A stretch of DNA of 64,000 nucleotides from Halostella salina. GTDB lineage: Archaea > Halobacteriota > Halobacteria > Halobacteriales > Natronoarchaeaceae. Location: contig NZ_RCIH01000002.1 of the NCBI RefSeq assembly GCF_003675855.1, forward strand, positions 1-64,000. The letters are read 5' to 3'. The position numbers and the translations under genes were made by a program. The notes beneath the pieces were generated by a model that ran no database searches, was not told the DNA's origin, and worked only from the letters and a program-made list of their open reading frames with translations. This document shows, piece after piece, positions 53,279-61,722 of the stretch (the stretch's first letter is position 1; every line of letters begins with the position of its first letter).

Positions 53279-54507
53279 GCCGCCTGCGGCGGATCCGCGC
53301 GATACTGGGCGTCGCAGGGTCGCAGTTCCGATACGACCCGGGTCGGACCGCCCTCGCAGTCGTGGGAATCGCCGTCGCCGTCCTGGCGACCACCGTCCTG
53401 GCCGGCGTCGGCGTCGGCGTCCTCGCCACGGGCGAGGCCCAGTTCGACGCCGCCGACCGCGACCTGTGGGTCACCGGCGGGCCGGTCCAGTTCCAGCCGG
53501 GGACGGTCGGCGGTATCGAGAACACGCTGGTCGACGCCCACACGGTCGCCGCCGAACTCAACGAGCGTGACGACGTCCAGACGGCGGTCCCGATGGCGTT
53601 CCAGTCGGTGTACGTCAGCCCGGACGGCGAAGATTTCGAGACGTACGTCGGGGCGGGCGCGCCGGCGAGGGGCCCCTCGGTCACGATCACCGAAGGTCAG
53701 GAGTTCAGCTCCGAAGACGTCCACTACGCCAACGGGAGCTACGACGGGCCGATGACCCACGAGATGGTGATCGACCGGCAGACTGCGAACCGGTTCAACG
53801 TCTCCGTGGGCGACACGCTGTACGCCGGGGGGACGATCGCGACCGCCAGGCAACACGAGTTCCGGATCGTCGGGATCTCGCCGACGTACTCGCGGTTCCT
53901 CGGGACGCCGACCGTGACGATGCATCTGAGCGAACTGCAGGAGGTCTCGGGGACGACCGCGGCCGACCGCGCGACGTTCATCACCGTCGACCTGCAGGAC
54001 GGCGCGAACCCCGAAGCGGTCAAAGCCGAACTCGAGGCCGAGTACCCCGACTACGAGGTCCGCACCAACGACGAGCAGATCCGGGCGATCCTCGGCGATC
54101 AGGCGGTCGTCATCGCGAGCGCCGTGAGCCTGCTCGTGCTGTCGGTCGCCGGCGGGCTGGCGCTGACGCTGAACGTCCTGCTCTCGGTCATCTATCAGCA
54201 GCGCCGCGAGTTCGCCGTGCTCAGGGCGATCGGGTGGTCGCCATGGACCGTCGTCGGGACGACAACCGCCTGGGCGTCGCTTCTGGGGCTGACCGGGAGC
54301 GTGCTCGGCGTCGCAGCGGCGATCCCGGTGACCGCAGGACTGAACCACCTGATCACGGCCGTCGTCGGGTTCGACGGGCTGGTGCGGGCGACGCCGGAGG
54401 TGCTGGCCGGCGGGTTCGCGCTCGGCGTCGTCGTCAGCCTCGTCGGCGCGCTCGGGATCAGCGTCCTCGTCGCCCGGTACTCGTCGACGTCCGTTCCCGG
54501 GCGGTGA
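53275..54507 (+). CDS. ABC transporter permease 2 (FtsX/MacB type)
   Basis: A 410-residue permease with the same plan: TM at about 22-45, extracellular core (50-275), then TMs at about 282-305, 325-350 and 370-400. The cytoplasmic coupling segment is FAVLRAIGWSPWTVVG. It is probably the heterodimer partner of permease 1. The 3' end overlaps the convergent Nudix gene by 50 bases, which is unusual; the last codons (YSSTSVPGR) may be less constrained. Confidence 0.82.
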   Translation: MSRLRRIRAILGVAGSQFRYDPGRTALAVVGIAVAVLATTVLAGVGVGVLATGEAQFDAADRDLWVTGGPVQFQPGTVGGIENTLVDAHTVAAELNERDDVQTAVPMAFQSVYVSPDGEDFETYVGAGAPARGPSVTITEGQEFSSEDVHYANGSYDGPMTHEMVIDRQTANRFNVSVGDTLYAGGTIATARQHEFRIVGISPTYSRFLGTPTVTMHLSELQEVSGTTAADRATFITVDLQDGANPEAVKAELEAEYPDYEVRTNDEQIRAILGDQAVVIASAVSLLVLSVAGGLALTLNVLLSVIYQQRREFAVLRAIGWSPWTVVGTTTAWASLLGLTGSVLGVAAAIPVTAGLNHLITAVVGFDGLVRATPEVLAGGFALGVVVSLVGALGISVLVARYSSTSVPGR

Positions 54508-54976
54508 CGTCCGACTGTTCACCGTTTGACGACGACCGATCCGCGTCCTCCGAGGCGAGAAGATGGACGTAGTCGTCGAGGTCGAACGCGAACTCGCGGG
54601 CGGGCGGGAGGTCCACCCACGAAAACGCAAACTCCAGGCCTTCCTCGTCGCCGTCGCCGGTCACGGTGTGTGTCCAGCGGTCGCGGGGCTCATCGACGGT
54701 GGCGTGGAAAAAGTGCCGCACGTACCGCTTTGGCGGCGATCGGCGACGCGTCCAGACATCGCGTGCGAGGCAGGTGACCTCAGTGTCGAGCCGCAACCCG
54801 CTTTCCTCTTCGACCTCGCGGAACAGCGCCGCAACCGGCGTCTCGTCCGGTTCGACCGTTCCTTTCGGGACCTGCAACCCGTCGTATTCCGGGCCCTCGA
54901 ACACCAGGAGTTCGCCCCCGCCACGCGTGAGATAGGCACATACCTTTGGGACGTGGCGAACACGGGCGGAATACAT
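54458..54976 (-). CDS. Nudix hydrolase
   Basis: A 172-residue protein starting at the ATG at 54976. The Nudix box runs from residue 38: GTVEPDETPVAALFREVEEE followed by SGL (GX5EX7REUXEEXGU). The N-terminal strand is RHVPKVCAYLTRGGGELLVF. It hydrolyses a nucleoside diphosphate derivative, and the substrate is not known. The C-terminal 25 residues are Ser/Arg-rich and overlap the convergent permease gene; they may not be part of the fold. Confidence 0.85.
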   Translation of the reverse strand: MYSARVRHVPKVCAYLTRGGGELLVFEGPEYDGLQVPKGTVEPDETPVAALFREVEEESGLRLDTEVTCLARDVWTRRRSPPKRYVRHFFHATVDEPRDRWTHTVTGDGDEEGLEFAFSWVDLPPAREFAFDLDDYVHLLASEDADRSSSNGEQSDVTARERTSTSTGRRGR

Positions 54977-55046
54977 AGCTAGTTGACAATAACGCGGACG
55001 ACAAAAACGTTCTGGCAGCCCCTGAACACGGACAGTCACTCACTAT

Positions 55047-55205
55047 TCACCGGTTTCCGAGCGTGTACTCGGCGACTTCCTCGGAGTCGCAGTTCGGACA
55101 GCCGGCTTCGTCGTCCGACAGCGTCGTCCCACACTGTCGGCATTCGCGGATCGTCACCGCGTCGTCGCCGAAGAGCCCGGAGACGAGACCGGTGAGATCG
55201 ACCAT
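55047..55205 (-). CDS. Small zinc-ribbon protein 2
   Basis: A 52-residue protein reading MVDLTGLVSGLFGDDAVTIR, then ECRQCGTTLSDDEAGCPNCD and SEEVAEYTLGNR. The two CxxC pairs form a zinc ribbon (DUF35/zinc-ribbon type). Small proteins of this kind are frequent in haloarchaea, usually of unknown role. It is on the same strand as the Nudix gene, which begins 70 bases downstream, and may share its transcript. Confidence 0.7.
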   Translation of the reverse strand: MVDLTGLVSGLFGDDAVTIRECRQCGTTLSDDEAGCPNCDSEEVAEYTLGNR

Positions 55206-55278
55206 GGGGGAATCCACCCGTGACCAACACAGGTCAAATAAATAACTATTATGGCCTCCGCGTAATGCAAGGTGGAGC

Positions 55279-55331
55279 CTCCGGCCTCAAGGAGCGACCG
55301 AAGCGTAGCGAAGGGAGCGAGTAGGCCGGAG
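55279..55331 (+). ncRNA. Orphan omega-RNA-like motif
   Basis: A perfect 9-base outer stem (CTCCGGCCT, 55279-55287 / AGGCCGGAG, 55323-55331) encloses CAAGGAGCGA...GGGAGCGAGT and an inner GCGTAGCG loop. The short frame ending [13 protein letters not shown] equals a tnpB tail. The same motif with other bases in the stem recurs at 6824, 10937, 12268 and 55729. There is no tnpB here besides the decayed one after it. Confidence 0.5.
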
Positions 55332-55410
55332 AGGAAACCGACACGGTACGACGCAACCGGTATGCTTCGACCGACCGACACCCAATCGTATAAGTACCCC
55401 CGCCCTTCTC

Positions 55411-55652
55411 TGGACTGTGGGTTCACGCACGACGACAACCGTCACGGCGAACAGTTCGAGTGCCAGAAGTGCGGGTACGAGGTGAACGCCGATTACAACG
55501 GCGCGAAGAACATCGGGCTACGGTACGCTCGAAAGCGAACACACAGACTCCGGTCCTCGCCCAAGTCGGGGAGCGGAGACGCAGCAGTAGACCTGCGTAT
55601 AAATGGTGGGACGTTGAACGGCAAGAGCACCCGGCATATTGCCGGAGACTGA
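55411..55652 (+). pseudogene. tnpB C-terminal fragment
   Basis: The frame holds the second half of the TnpB zinc finger and the last RuvC motif ([20 protein letters not shown], then [20 protein letters not shown]), followed by the variable tail [19 protein letters not shown]. The N-terminal 300 residues are missing, so no protein function remains. The 3' structured region immediately after is intact. Confidence 0.75.
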
Positions 55653-55785
55653 TTGCCGGGAGTCCACATCAAAGCCACCGAAAGGCGAAGCCTTTCGAGG
55701 CCTCGATAGAGCGAAGCTCTATCGGTGGCCCCACCCTCAAGGACCGAGGCGCAGAGCGCCGAGGGAGTAGGGTGAGGTAGTTTAC
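55630..55785 (+). ncRNA. Well-formed omega-RNA-like structure of a decayed tnpB element
   Basis: The structure has four parts. (1) A hairpin CCGGC/GCCGG at 55631-55645. (2) A three-way junction at 55674-55729 closed by GCCACC/GGTGGC, with two GAA-looped hairpins of 7 base pairs (55680-55696) and 9 base pairs (55704-55724). (3) The stem motif CACCCT...AGGGTG with inner hairpin GGCGC-AGA-GCGCC (55748-55760). (4) The end TAGTTTAC at 55778-55785. This dense, error-free pairing is what a TnpB guide-RNA scaffold should show. A guide would start at 55786. Expression is not proven. Confidence 0.55.
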
Positions 55786-56345
55786 AGGTCGGTGACTGCC
55801 GCCCGACCAGCGTCGACCGCTGCCCGCAGTTCGGCGATCCCGGGCAAGCCATCACGGACCCAGGCGACGAGTGCAACGGCCGAAAGGAGGATCTGCAACA
55901 AAAACAGTGGCGTGGGCTCAATGCCGAGGAAGTGTGCTGTGAAGCTCTGTTGGGTCTCGTACTCGACTGGCGGGAGGAGCGGCCATGCCAGAAACGCAAG
56001 GTCCGCATAGTGCCCGGCGACCACCGTCGGGAGCGCGTCCGTCGCGAGGTGGACACCGTAGCCCACGCCGAAGGCAGCACCGAGCAGGGGACGGTCACGC
56101 CCGTTACAGACAAGCACGACGACGGCGACAACCACTCCGGCGACGAGCGCCGAGTGTGTGAGCGACCGGCCGTTCGGGAGGACGCCGAACGTCCAGGCCA
56201 GTGGCTTGTCAACGAGGTCAGGGAACTGTGTTCCAACGGCGAGCAGGATCGCTTCCGAACCGGTCGGTGGCTGCCCCCGACGATCGCGTGCCAACTGACT
56301 CCAGAGCAGATAGCCGACGGCGAGATGTCCCCAGGGCCACATCAA
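55782..56345 (-). CDS. YdjM/DUF457-like membrane-bound metal-dependent hydrolase
   Basis: A 187-residue membrane protein: WPWGHLAVGYLLW (first His), TQFPDLVDKPLAW (Asp), GRSLTHSALVAG (His) and GYGVHLATDALPT (His, Asp). These are the metal-binding pattern of the YdjM/LexA-binding family. There are four to five TM segments. The second ATG at 56342 is an equally likely start. The stop codon coincides with the right end of the tnpB remnant at 55785, suggesting that the element inserted at or just beyond the gene's 3' end. Confidence 0.8.
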   Translation of the reverse strand: MMWPWGHLAVGYLLWSQLARDRRGQPPTGSEAILLAVGTQFPDLVDKPLAWTFGVLPNGRSLTHSALVAGVVVAVVVLVCNGRDRPLLGAAFGVGYGVHLATDALPTVVAGHYADLAFLAWPLLPPVEYETQQSFTAHFLGIEPTPLFLLQILLSAVALVAWVRDGLPGIAELRAAVDAGRAAVTDL

Positions 56346-56459
56346 ACGCTCGTTGGAGCAGCAAACGGAAACGGACTTCGGTTGGGATCCCCCGACAGCG
56401 GTGTGCCCGACACAGGAACGAGTCGGGTTTTAAGATGTGCGGGCAGTTACGGCATGATA

Positions 56460-56738
56460 ATGGCGACCCGACGGCGCTGGCAGTTCATCCACGGACAGGT
56501 AGCCTGGATGCTCGCGACGATCCTCTGTTTAGCCCTGCTCGGGTCGCTCACGCTCGAACTGTTCTTCGTCGTCTCGCTCATCGGCTTCCTCGTCGTGATG
56601 GAACTCACCGCACCGTTCACCGTTACGCCGGCGTGGCGCGCGCGGCTGAAGTGGATCGTCGGTCTCGGCCTCGTTGTGTTCGCGTATATCGTCGTGCGGC
56701 GCATCCTCGCCATCCTCCCACCGGAGGTGTTTGGATGA
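56460..56738 (+). CDS. Small two/three-TM membrane protein
   Basis: A 92-residue protein from the ATG at 56460 (ATG at 56454 also possible), with hydrophobic helices at about 14-46 and 65-88 and an Arg-rich start (MATRRRWQF). A TATA-like TTTTAAG (56428-56434) precedes it by about 26 bases. The stop overlaps the start of the DUF4350 gene (ATGA at 56735). It is thus the first gene of a three-gene operon with DUF4350 and MoxR. Function unknown. Confidence 0.7.
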   Translation: MATRRRWQFIHGQVAWMLATILCLALLGSLTLELFFVVSLIGFLVVMELTAPFTVTPAWRARLKWIVGLGLVVFAYIVVRRILAILPPEVFG

Positions 56739-57811
56739 GGTCACTTTCGGCGCTCACGTACCCACAGGTACTCCTCGCAGCACTGCTCGTTGCGACGGTT
56801 GCCGGCGTCGGCGTCGCGGCGAGCACGTCCAGCGCCGGGTTTGGCGCATACAACCCCGCCTGGGACGGGGCGTCTGACCTCCGAACCATCGCCGACGAGC
56901 AGGGTACGGAGAGCCAGATCGTCAGGGACACCGCGGCGTACGACACCCTCGGGCCGAACGAGACCGTCGCAGTCGTCCTTTCACCGGACGAACCGTACGA
57001 CGCGAACGACACCGAACGGGTACGCACCTTCGTCGAGAACGGCGGAACAGTCGTAGTTGCGGCTGACTTCGGCGCGAACGGGAACGACCTCCTCGCCGGC
57101 CTCGGAGCGGATGCCCGGGTCGACGGCGCGCCGCTCCGCGACGAGCGTCACTACTACCGCGCCCCCGCGCTCCCCGTGGCGACGAACGTCTCGAACCACT
57201 CGCTGACCAGTGGCGTCCGACGCGTCACGCTGAACCACGGCAGCGCAGTCAACGCCAGCGGGGCGACAGTATTGATTGCCTCCTCGTCGTACGGCTATCT
57301 CGACCGGAACGGGAACGACACCATCGACGACAACGAAACGTTGGCGTCGTATCCCGTCGCGACGGTCGAACGTGCCGGTGACGGGCGCGTGATTGCCGTG
57401 AGCGACCCGAGTATCCTGATCAACGCGATGCTCGAACGCACGGACAATCGCGCGTTCGCGGGCAACCTGCTCGGGTCGGCCGACACCGTCGTGCTCGATT
57501 ACTCCCACTCCGAAGAGCTCCCACCGCTCGTCGCGTTACAACTGACGGTCCAGCGCTCGGCCGTGCTACAGGTTCTCCTCGGTGTACTCGGCGTACTCGG
57601 GGTCGGCGCGTGGGCGCGCCGTCCGTCGGTGTCGGTGCCGATACCGATACCGTGGAGCGACGACAGCCCGGACAACGCTGGCCCGTTCCTGTCGACCGAA
57701 GAGGTCGCTGAGACGGTTCGCAGGCGACACCCGGACTGGCAGGCGGACCGTGTCGAACGCGTGACGGAAGGGATTATGCGTCGTCGTTCCGAACGAACTG
57801 ACGATGACTGA
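56735..57811 (+). CDS. DUF4350 domain membrane protein
   Basis: A 358-residue protein: signal/anchor helix (7-29), an extracellular alpha/beta domain (40-260) with the DUF4350 features ETVAVVLSPDEPYD, FVENGGTVVVAADFG and GNDLLAGLGADARVDG, a TM helix (about 275-297), then a cytoplasmic tail with TVRRRHPDWQADRV. DUF4350 genes regularly travel with MoxR ATPases and DUF58 proteins. Eight bases overlap with the MoxR gene. Several N-x-S/T sites lie in the outer domain. Confidence 0.82.
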   Translation: MRSLSALTYPQVLLAALLVATVAGVGVAASTSSAGFGAYNPAWDGASDLRTIADEQGTESQIVRDTAAYDTLGPNETVAVVLSPDEPYDANDTERVRTFVENGGTVVVAADFGANGNDLLAGLGADARVDGAPLRDERHYYRAPALPVATNVSNHSLTSGVRRVTLNHGSAVNASGATVLIASSSYGYLDRNGNDTIDDNETLASYPVATVERAGDGRVIAVSDPSILINAMLERTDNRAFAGNLLGSADTVVLDYSHSEELPPLVALQLTVQRSAVLQVLLGVLGVLGVGAWARRPSVSVPIPIPWSDDSPDNAGPFLSTEEVAETVRRRHPDWQADRVERVTEGIMRRRSERTDDD

Positions 57812-58799
57812 CCCGGCGACGTTGTACGAGGATATCCGCGACGAGATATCGACGGTACTCATCGGGAACGAACACGTCCTCGAACGCATCACGATATCGC
57901 TTCTGACGCGCGGCCACGTCCTGCTGGAGGGCGTTCCGGGGACCGCCAAGACGACCATGGCGAACCTCTTTGCGACGGCCACCGGCCTGGAGTACGCCCG
58001 GATCCAGATGACGCCCGACATCCTCCCGGCCGACATCACCGGGACGCAGATGTACCGCGAGTACACGGGGGAGTTCGAACTACAGCGCGGCCCCGTGTTC
58101 GCGAACGTCGTCGTCGCCGACGAGATAAACCGCGCGACGCCGAAGACCCAGAGCGCGCTGCTCGAAGCCATGGAGGAACGGCAGGTCACCATCGAGGGGA
58201 CGCCGCTCGAACTGCCCGAGCCGTTCATCGTCGTCGCGACGCAGAACCCGATCGAGATGGAGGGTACCTTCGAACTGCCCGAGGCCCAGCGGGACCGCTT
58301 CCAGTTCAAGGTGAACGTCGACCTGCCGCCGCGCGACGAGGAGGCGGAGATGCTCGACCGGTTCGACGAGGACCCGCTGCTGGACGCGGGGAGCATCAGT
58401 CAGGTCGTCTCAGAGTCCGACATCTCCGCGGCCCGACAAACCGTCGAGGACACGTACATCGACGAGCGGGTCCGGGACTACGCTCTCGACATCGTCGAGG
58501 CGTCACGGACCCATCCCGAGGTGGAACACGGCGGGTCGCCGCGTGCGTCGCTTGCGTTCCTGAACGCGTCGAAGGCACGGGCACGGATCGAGGGCCGCGA
58601 GTACGTCATCCCCGGCGACGTGAAGGCGCTCGCCGAGTCGATACTCGCCCACCGGCTGGTGCTCACGGCGGACGCGGAGTTCGGCGACGTCTCCCCGCGG
58701 GACATCGTCACGGAACTCTTCGAGGACGTCGAACCGCCGAGCGAAATACGTCCCGAACCGGAGCCGACGCCGGACGGCGGCCGCTCCGAAGGGGAGTGA
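57804..58799 (+). CDS. MoxR-type AAA+ ATPase
   Basis: A 331-residue ATPase: Walker A EGVPGTAKTTMANL (near residue 39), RIQMTPDILPADITGTQMY, Walker B NVVVADEINRATPKTQSALL, sensor 1 VVATQNPIEMEGTF, LPEAQRDRFQFKV (Arg finger) and the C-terminal AAA lid. MoxR proteins act as chaperone-like ATPases with VWA or DUF58 partners; a DUF58 gene lies 1.4 kb away on the other strand. It is the last gene of the plus-strand operon and convergent with the DUF7982-like gene, one base between stops. Confidence 0.92.
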   Translation: MTDPATLYEDIRDEISTVLIGNEHVLERITISLLTRGHVLLEGVPGTAKTTMANLFATATGLEYARIQMTPDILPADITGTQMYREYTGEFELQRGPVFANVVVADEINRATPKTQSALLEAMEERQVTIEGTPLELPEPFIVVATQNPIEMEGTFELPEAQRDRFQFKVNVDLPPRDEEAEMLDRFDEDPLLDAGSISQVVSESDISAARQTVEDTYIDERVRDYALDIVEASRTHPEVEHGGSPRASLAFLNASKARARIEGREYVIPGDVKALAESILAHRLVLTADAEFGDVSPRDIVTELFEDVEPPSEIRPEPEPTPDGGRSEGE

Positions 58800-58800
58800 G

Positions 58801-59673
58801 CTACGCCGCCTCGTCCCAGCGGAGCGTCACGAGGTAGTCCGCCCGTTCGTTTTCCGCACGCGTCGTCTCCCCAGTGACGGGCGTATCGAGCGCCTGCGCC
58901 AGCCCGACGGCGAGAACGGACTGGACCGGATGGTCGAACCGGTCGAGGGAGCCGAAGGCGCTCGCCCGGACGGCCACTGTTGCCCGCGCGTCTTCGGAGT
59001 CAACGTCGACCCGCAGATCCTCGGCGAGTTCGAACTGCTCGCCGACCGCGTCCGCCAGCCCCTCGACGACGGCTGCCGGCTCCGCCCCCGGGTCGCCCGA
59101 GCGTGCCCGCTCGACTTCGCGGACGAGGGGGTCGCCCGTCGGCCGAAAGGAAGCGCCACGCTCCGCGGGGTCGTCGCCGACGACGAGCGGGGCCGTCAGC
59201 GCATCCGCGTCGGGGAGCGTGTAGTCGACGTGCTGGGGCACGTACAGCCAGGCCAGCGGGTCCGAGGCGTCCGTGGGGACGTACACGGTCCGGTCGGTCA
59301 GCCCGAGGTCCTCGACCAGCGCCGCCTCGGTCTCGGCCATCGCGCCGTACACCGACGACCCGACATCCGCGGCGATGAACCGCTCCGGCGTGAGGTAGTA
59401 CGTCAGTATCGCAGCGAACAGGCCGGTACCGCCGAGCGCCAGTAGTACATCCCTGGTGGCCGGGAACAGCACCGCCCCCGCGAGGGCGACGGCACCGACG
59501 CCAGCCAGCCCGAGCGCGCTGCGTCGGTAGCTGGTGCGGCGAGCCACGGCGTACGAGCGCCGGAGCCGTTCGTTCTCCTCGCGGAGCAGTTCGAGCCGGA
59601 GCTGGAGGTCGTCCTCGCCCTCCTCGGCCGGCGATCCATCCGTCACCGTCGTCGGTTGCTGGCGTTCACTCAT
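58801..59673 (-). CDS. Hypothetical membrane protein (DUF7982-like)
   Basis: A 290-residue protein. An N-terminal coiled coil (DLQLRLELLREENERLRRSY) is followed by two TM helices (about 52-70 and 75-93), a large soluble domain with YYLTPERFIAADVGSSVYGA, TVYVPTDASDPLAWL and VVGDDPAERGASFRPTG, and a C-terminal alpha/beta half. The haloarchaeal family occurs beside MoxR/DUF58 genes; its function is unknown. It is the last gene of the minus-strand unit 61607-58801. Confidence 0.7.
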   Translation of the reverse strand: MSERQQPTTVTDGSPAEEGEDDLQLRLELLREENERLRRSYAVARRTSYRRSALGLAGVGAVALAGAVLFPATRDVLLALGGTGLFAAILTYYLTPERFIAADVGSSVYGAMAETEAALVEDLGLTDRTVYVPTDASDPLAWLYVPQHVDYTLPDADALTAPLVVGDDPAERGASFRPTGDPLVREVERARSGDPGAEPAAVVEGLADAVGEQFELAEDLRVDVDSEDARATVAVRASAFGSLDRFDHPVQSVLAVGLAQALDTPVTGETTRAENERADYLVTLRWDEAA

Positions 59674-59697
59674 CGGAATCCTCCGCGAATCCGTTCG

Positions 59698-60156
59698 TCA
59701 TCCGTCCGCCTCCACGAGGTCGAACAGCACCAGTTCGTAGCGGTGGAGGCCGTACGCGCCGAGCGCGACGAGGGTCGCGAGGACAAGGGCAGTGATGCCC
59801 AGGGAACTCCCCCGCCCCAGCGCGAGCAGTACGATCCCTACCGCACCGCCGATACAGAGCAGCGTCGTGACGGCGTCGCCGAGCGACCGAGACCCGGCTC
59901 CCCCGCCGGTCACGAGCGCGACAAGCAGGGCCGCCTCGACCGCGACGAGGACGCCGAGCCCGACCGCGGGGGAGAGCGCGGCGAGCAGGACGTGACCGAT
60001 GGCGACGGCGTACGGCACCGGCAGCGCGGCCGCGAGGGCGAGCAGCACCCCCCCGACGATCCCGGCCGGGCCAGCGGCGGCTCCCATCACCCCGGCAGCC
60101 AGGATGACACAGGCGAGGCTCGCAAAACCTCGTTCGGGGCGGCTCGCGACGCTCAC
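59698..60156 (-). CDS. Small polytopic membrane protein (DUF7519-like)
   Basis: A 152-residue protein that is almost entirely membrane-embedded, with five hydrophobic segments (about 10-30, 31-50, 55-80, 92-110, 118-138). It starts at GTG 60156, overlapping the stop of the DUF58 gene (ATGA-type overlap on the minus strand). Family naming is tentative. Its fixed place between the DUF58 gene and the DUF7982-like gene suggests a subunit of the same membrane complex. Confidence 0.65.
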   Translation of the reverse strand: MSVASRPERGFASLACVILAAGVMGAAAGPAGIVGGVLLALAAALPVPYAVAIGHVLLAALSPAVGLGVLVAVEAALLVALVTGGGAGSRSLGDAVTTLLCIGGAVGIVLLALGRGSSLGITALVLATLVALGAYGLHRYELVLFDLVEADG

Positions 60157-61607
60157 GTCGACTCACCCCTGCGTGCCACACGGCTGCGTGACTCCGGCCG
60201 CGCGTCGGCAACGGCCGAGAGCTTGCTCCCGGGACCGACCTCGAACGCCGAAACGCGCTCTAAACCGCCGAGCGAGCGGCGGAACGACTCGAATTCCGCG
60301 TAAGCGTCGTACGCGGCGTCGAGGTCCGCCAGCCGGCCCGGCTCGAACAGCACGGTCGGCGTGAGAAACACCATGACGTTACCACCGCCCTGGCGCGCGG
60401 CCATGACTGCCTCGCGCACTTCGCTCGGGTGACTGTCGTCCGTGACGATAACCGCCCACAGCGAGTCGCTCAACCGGGGTGAATCCCGGCGAACCGTCGC
60501 GAGGAAGGGCGCGTCGTCGGTCCGTCGTGCGCTGACCGTCCTCGCGTCGAAGAAGGGGCGAAGCGACGCTCCGAACTCGGAGTGATCGTCCGCGAGGACC
60601 GCGGCGGCGCGGCGGGTCTCGTCGGGCTCCCGGCGGTCGTACCGCGTTCGCCATGCGGTGGTGCGCTCCCCTGACGGGGCGAGGTTCCGCAGCGTACGGC
60701 GCACCGTCACGTACTGATCCGTTCCGCCGTGGGGCGGGTACCGCGTGGTCGGTCCCTCGTCGCCGACTGCCGTGAGGCCGAGTCGGCTGTTCAGCGACCG
60801 GGCGCTGTTGACGAACGCGAGCGCAACCTCCCGGGCATAGTCGAGTTTCGTCTCGCCGGCAGGGCCGGTCGCCATCGACGCACGGTGGTCGACGTACAGC
60901 ATCGTCGCCGGGTCGGACTGCGCCTCGAACTCCCGGACGTGCGTGTGGTTCAGCCGCGCCGTCGCGTTCCAGTCGATCCGGCGGACCTCGTCGCCGGGGA
61001 CGTACTGACGAACCGTCGCGGGTTCGAGGCCCGAGCCGCGCCGCTCCGACGTTCGGGTCCCGATGCCGCTCGCGATCCGGTCGCCGCCCTCCCCCACGTG
61101 CATGTCCCTCGGGGCGCGCGGCTCGACCGTGACCCGCTCCGTGTCACCGACTGGCACCTGCGAGCGGAGCAGGCCGAGCGGGTCGGTCGCGGTGAGTACC
61201 GGACGGCCGAACTCGAACTCGCCGGCGACGGGGAACGACAGTTCGAACGTCGTGCTTGCGTCCTCGCTGTCGAACCGAACCGTGCGAGCGTCCGTAGCGC
61301 CACCCGTCGAGCCGACCGGGGGTGACGCGGTGACGGAGAGGTCGACCGGCGTCGGCGGCCGAGTCGCGGCGAGTGATACCGTCACCGCGTCGTCGGTTGT
61401 GACGGTGCCCCGCGAGAGATATCGGTCGACTTCGATGTTTTCGACCGCATCTCGGAGTCCACGAAGGTAGCGGTACTGCCGAGACAGGAGCCACCCGCAG
61501 ATGACGGCCGCGCCGACGAGCAGCGTCGGCAGGTCGAGCGTGACCGCACCAACGGCCAGAAACCCGGCGAGACAGAGCATTGCCCAGTACCGCCGTGTCG
61601 GCTGCAT
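60153..61607 (-). CDS. DUF58 domain protein
   Basis: A 484-residue protein: two TM helices at the N-terminus (about 8-42), a beta-rich domain (50-170), and the DUF58 motif GDEVRRIDWNATARLNHTHV followed by REFEAQSDPATMLYVDHRAS. The latter leads into a VWA-like fold with a degenerate metal site (DHRAS). DUF58 proteins work with MoxR ATPases, encoded here on the opposite strand at 57804. It is the first gene of a three-gene minus-strand operon, divergent from the large DUF4129-like protein with 115 bases between starts. Confidence 0.88.
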   Translation of the reverse strand: MQPTRRYWAMLCLAGFLAVGAVTLDLPTLLVGAAVICGWLLSRQYRYLRGLRDAVENIEVDRYLSRGTVTTDDAVTVSLAATRPPTPVDLSVTASPPVGSTGGATDARTVRFDSEDASTTFELSFPVAGEFEFGRPVLTATDPLGLLRSQVPVGDTERVTVEPRAPRDMHVGEGGDRIASGIGTRTSERRGSGLEPATVRQYVPGDEVRRIDWNATARLNHTHVREFEAQSDPATMLYVDHRASMATGPAGETKLDYAREVALAFVNSARSLNSRLGLTAVGDEGPTTRYPPHGGTDQYVTVRRTLRNLAPSGERTTAWRTRYDRREPDETRRAAAVLADDHSEFGASLRPFFDARTVSARRTDDAPFLATVRRDSPRLSDSLWAVIVTDDSHPSEVREAVMAARQGGGNVMVFLTPTVLFEPGRLADLDAAYDAYAEFESFRRSLGGLERVSAFEVGPGSKLSAVADARPESRSRVARRGEST

Positions 61608-61722
61608 CGTCCCGACAGTGCGGCCGCTGCCAATTGAAGATGTTGGTCGGCGCGGGCGACTGCCCGGGGACGGAAAGACGGAAGCCCTTTTGTCGGTTCC
61701 CCGGTTGCAGTACGAACGTTAC

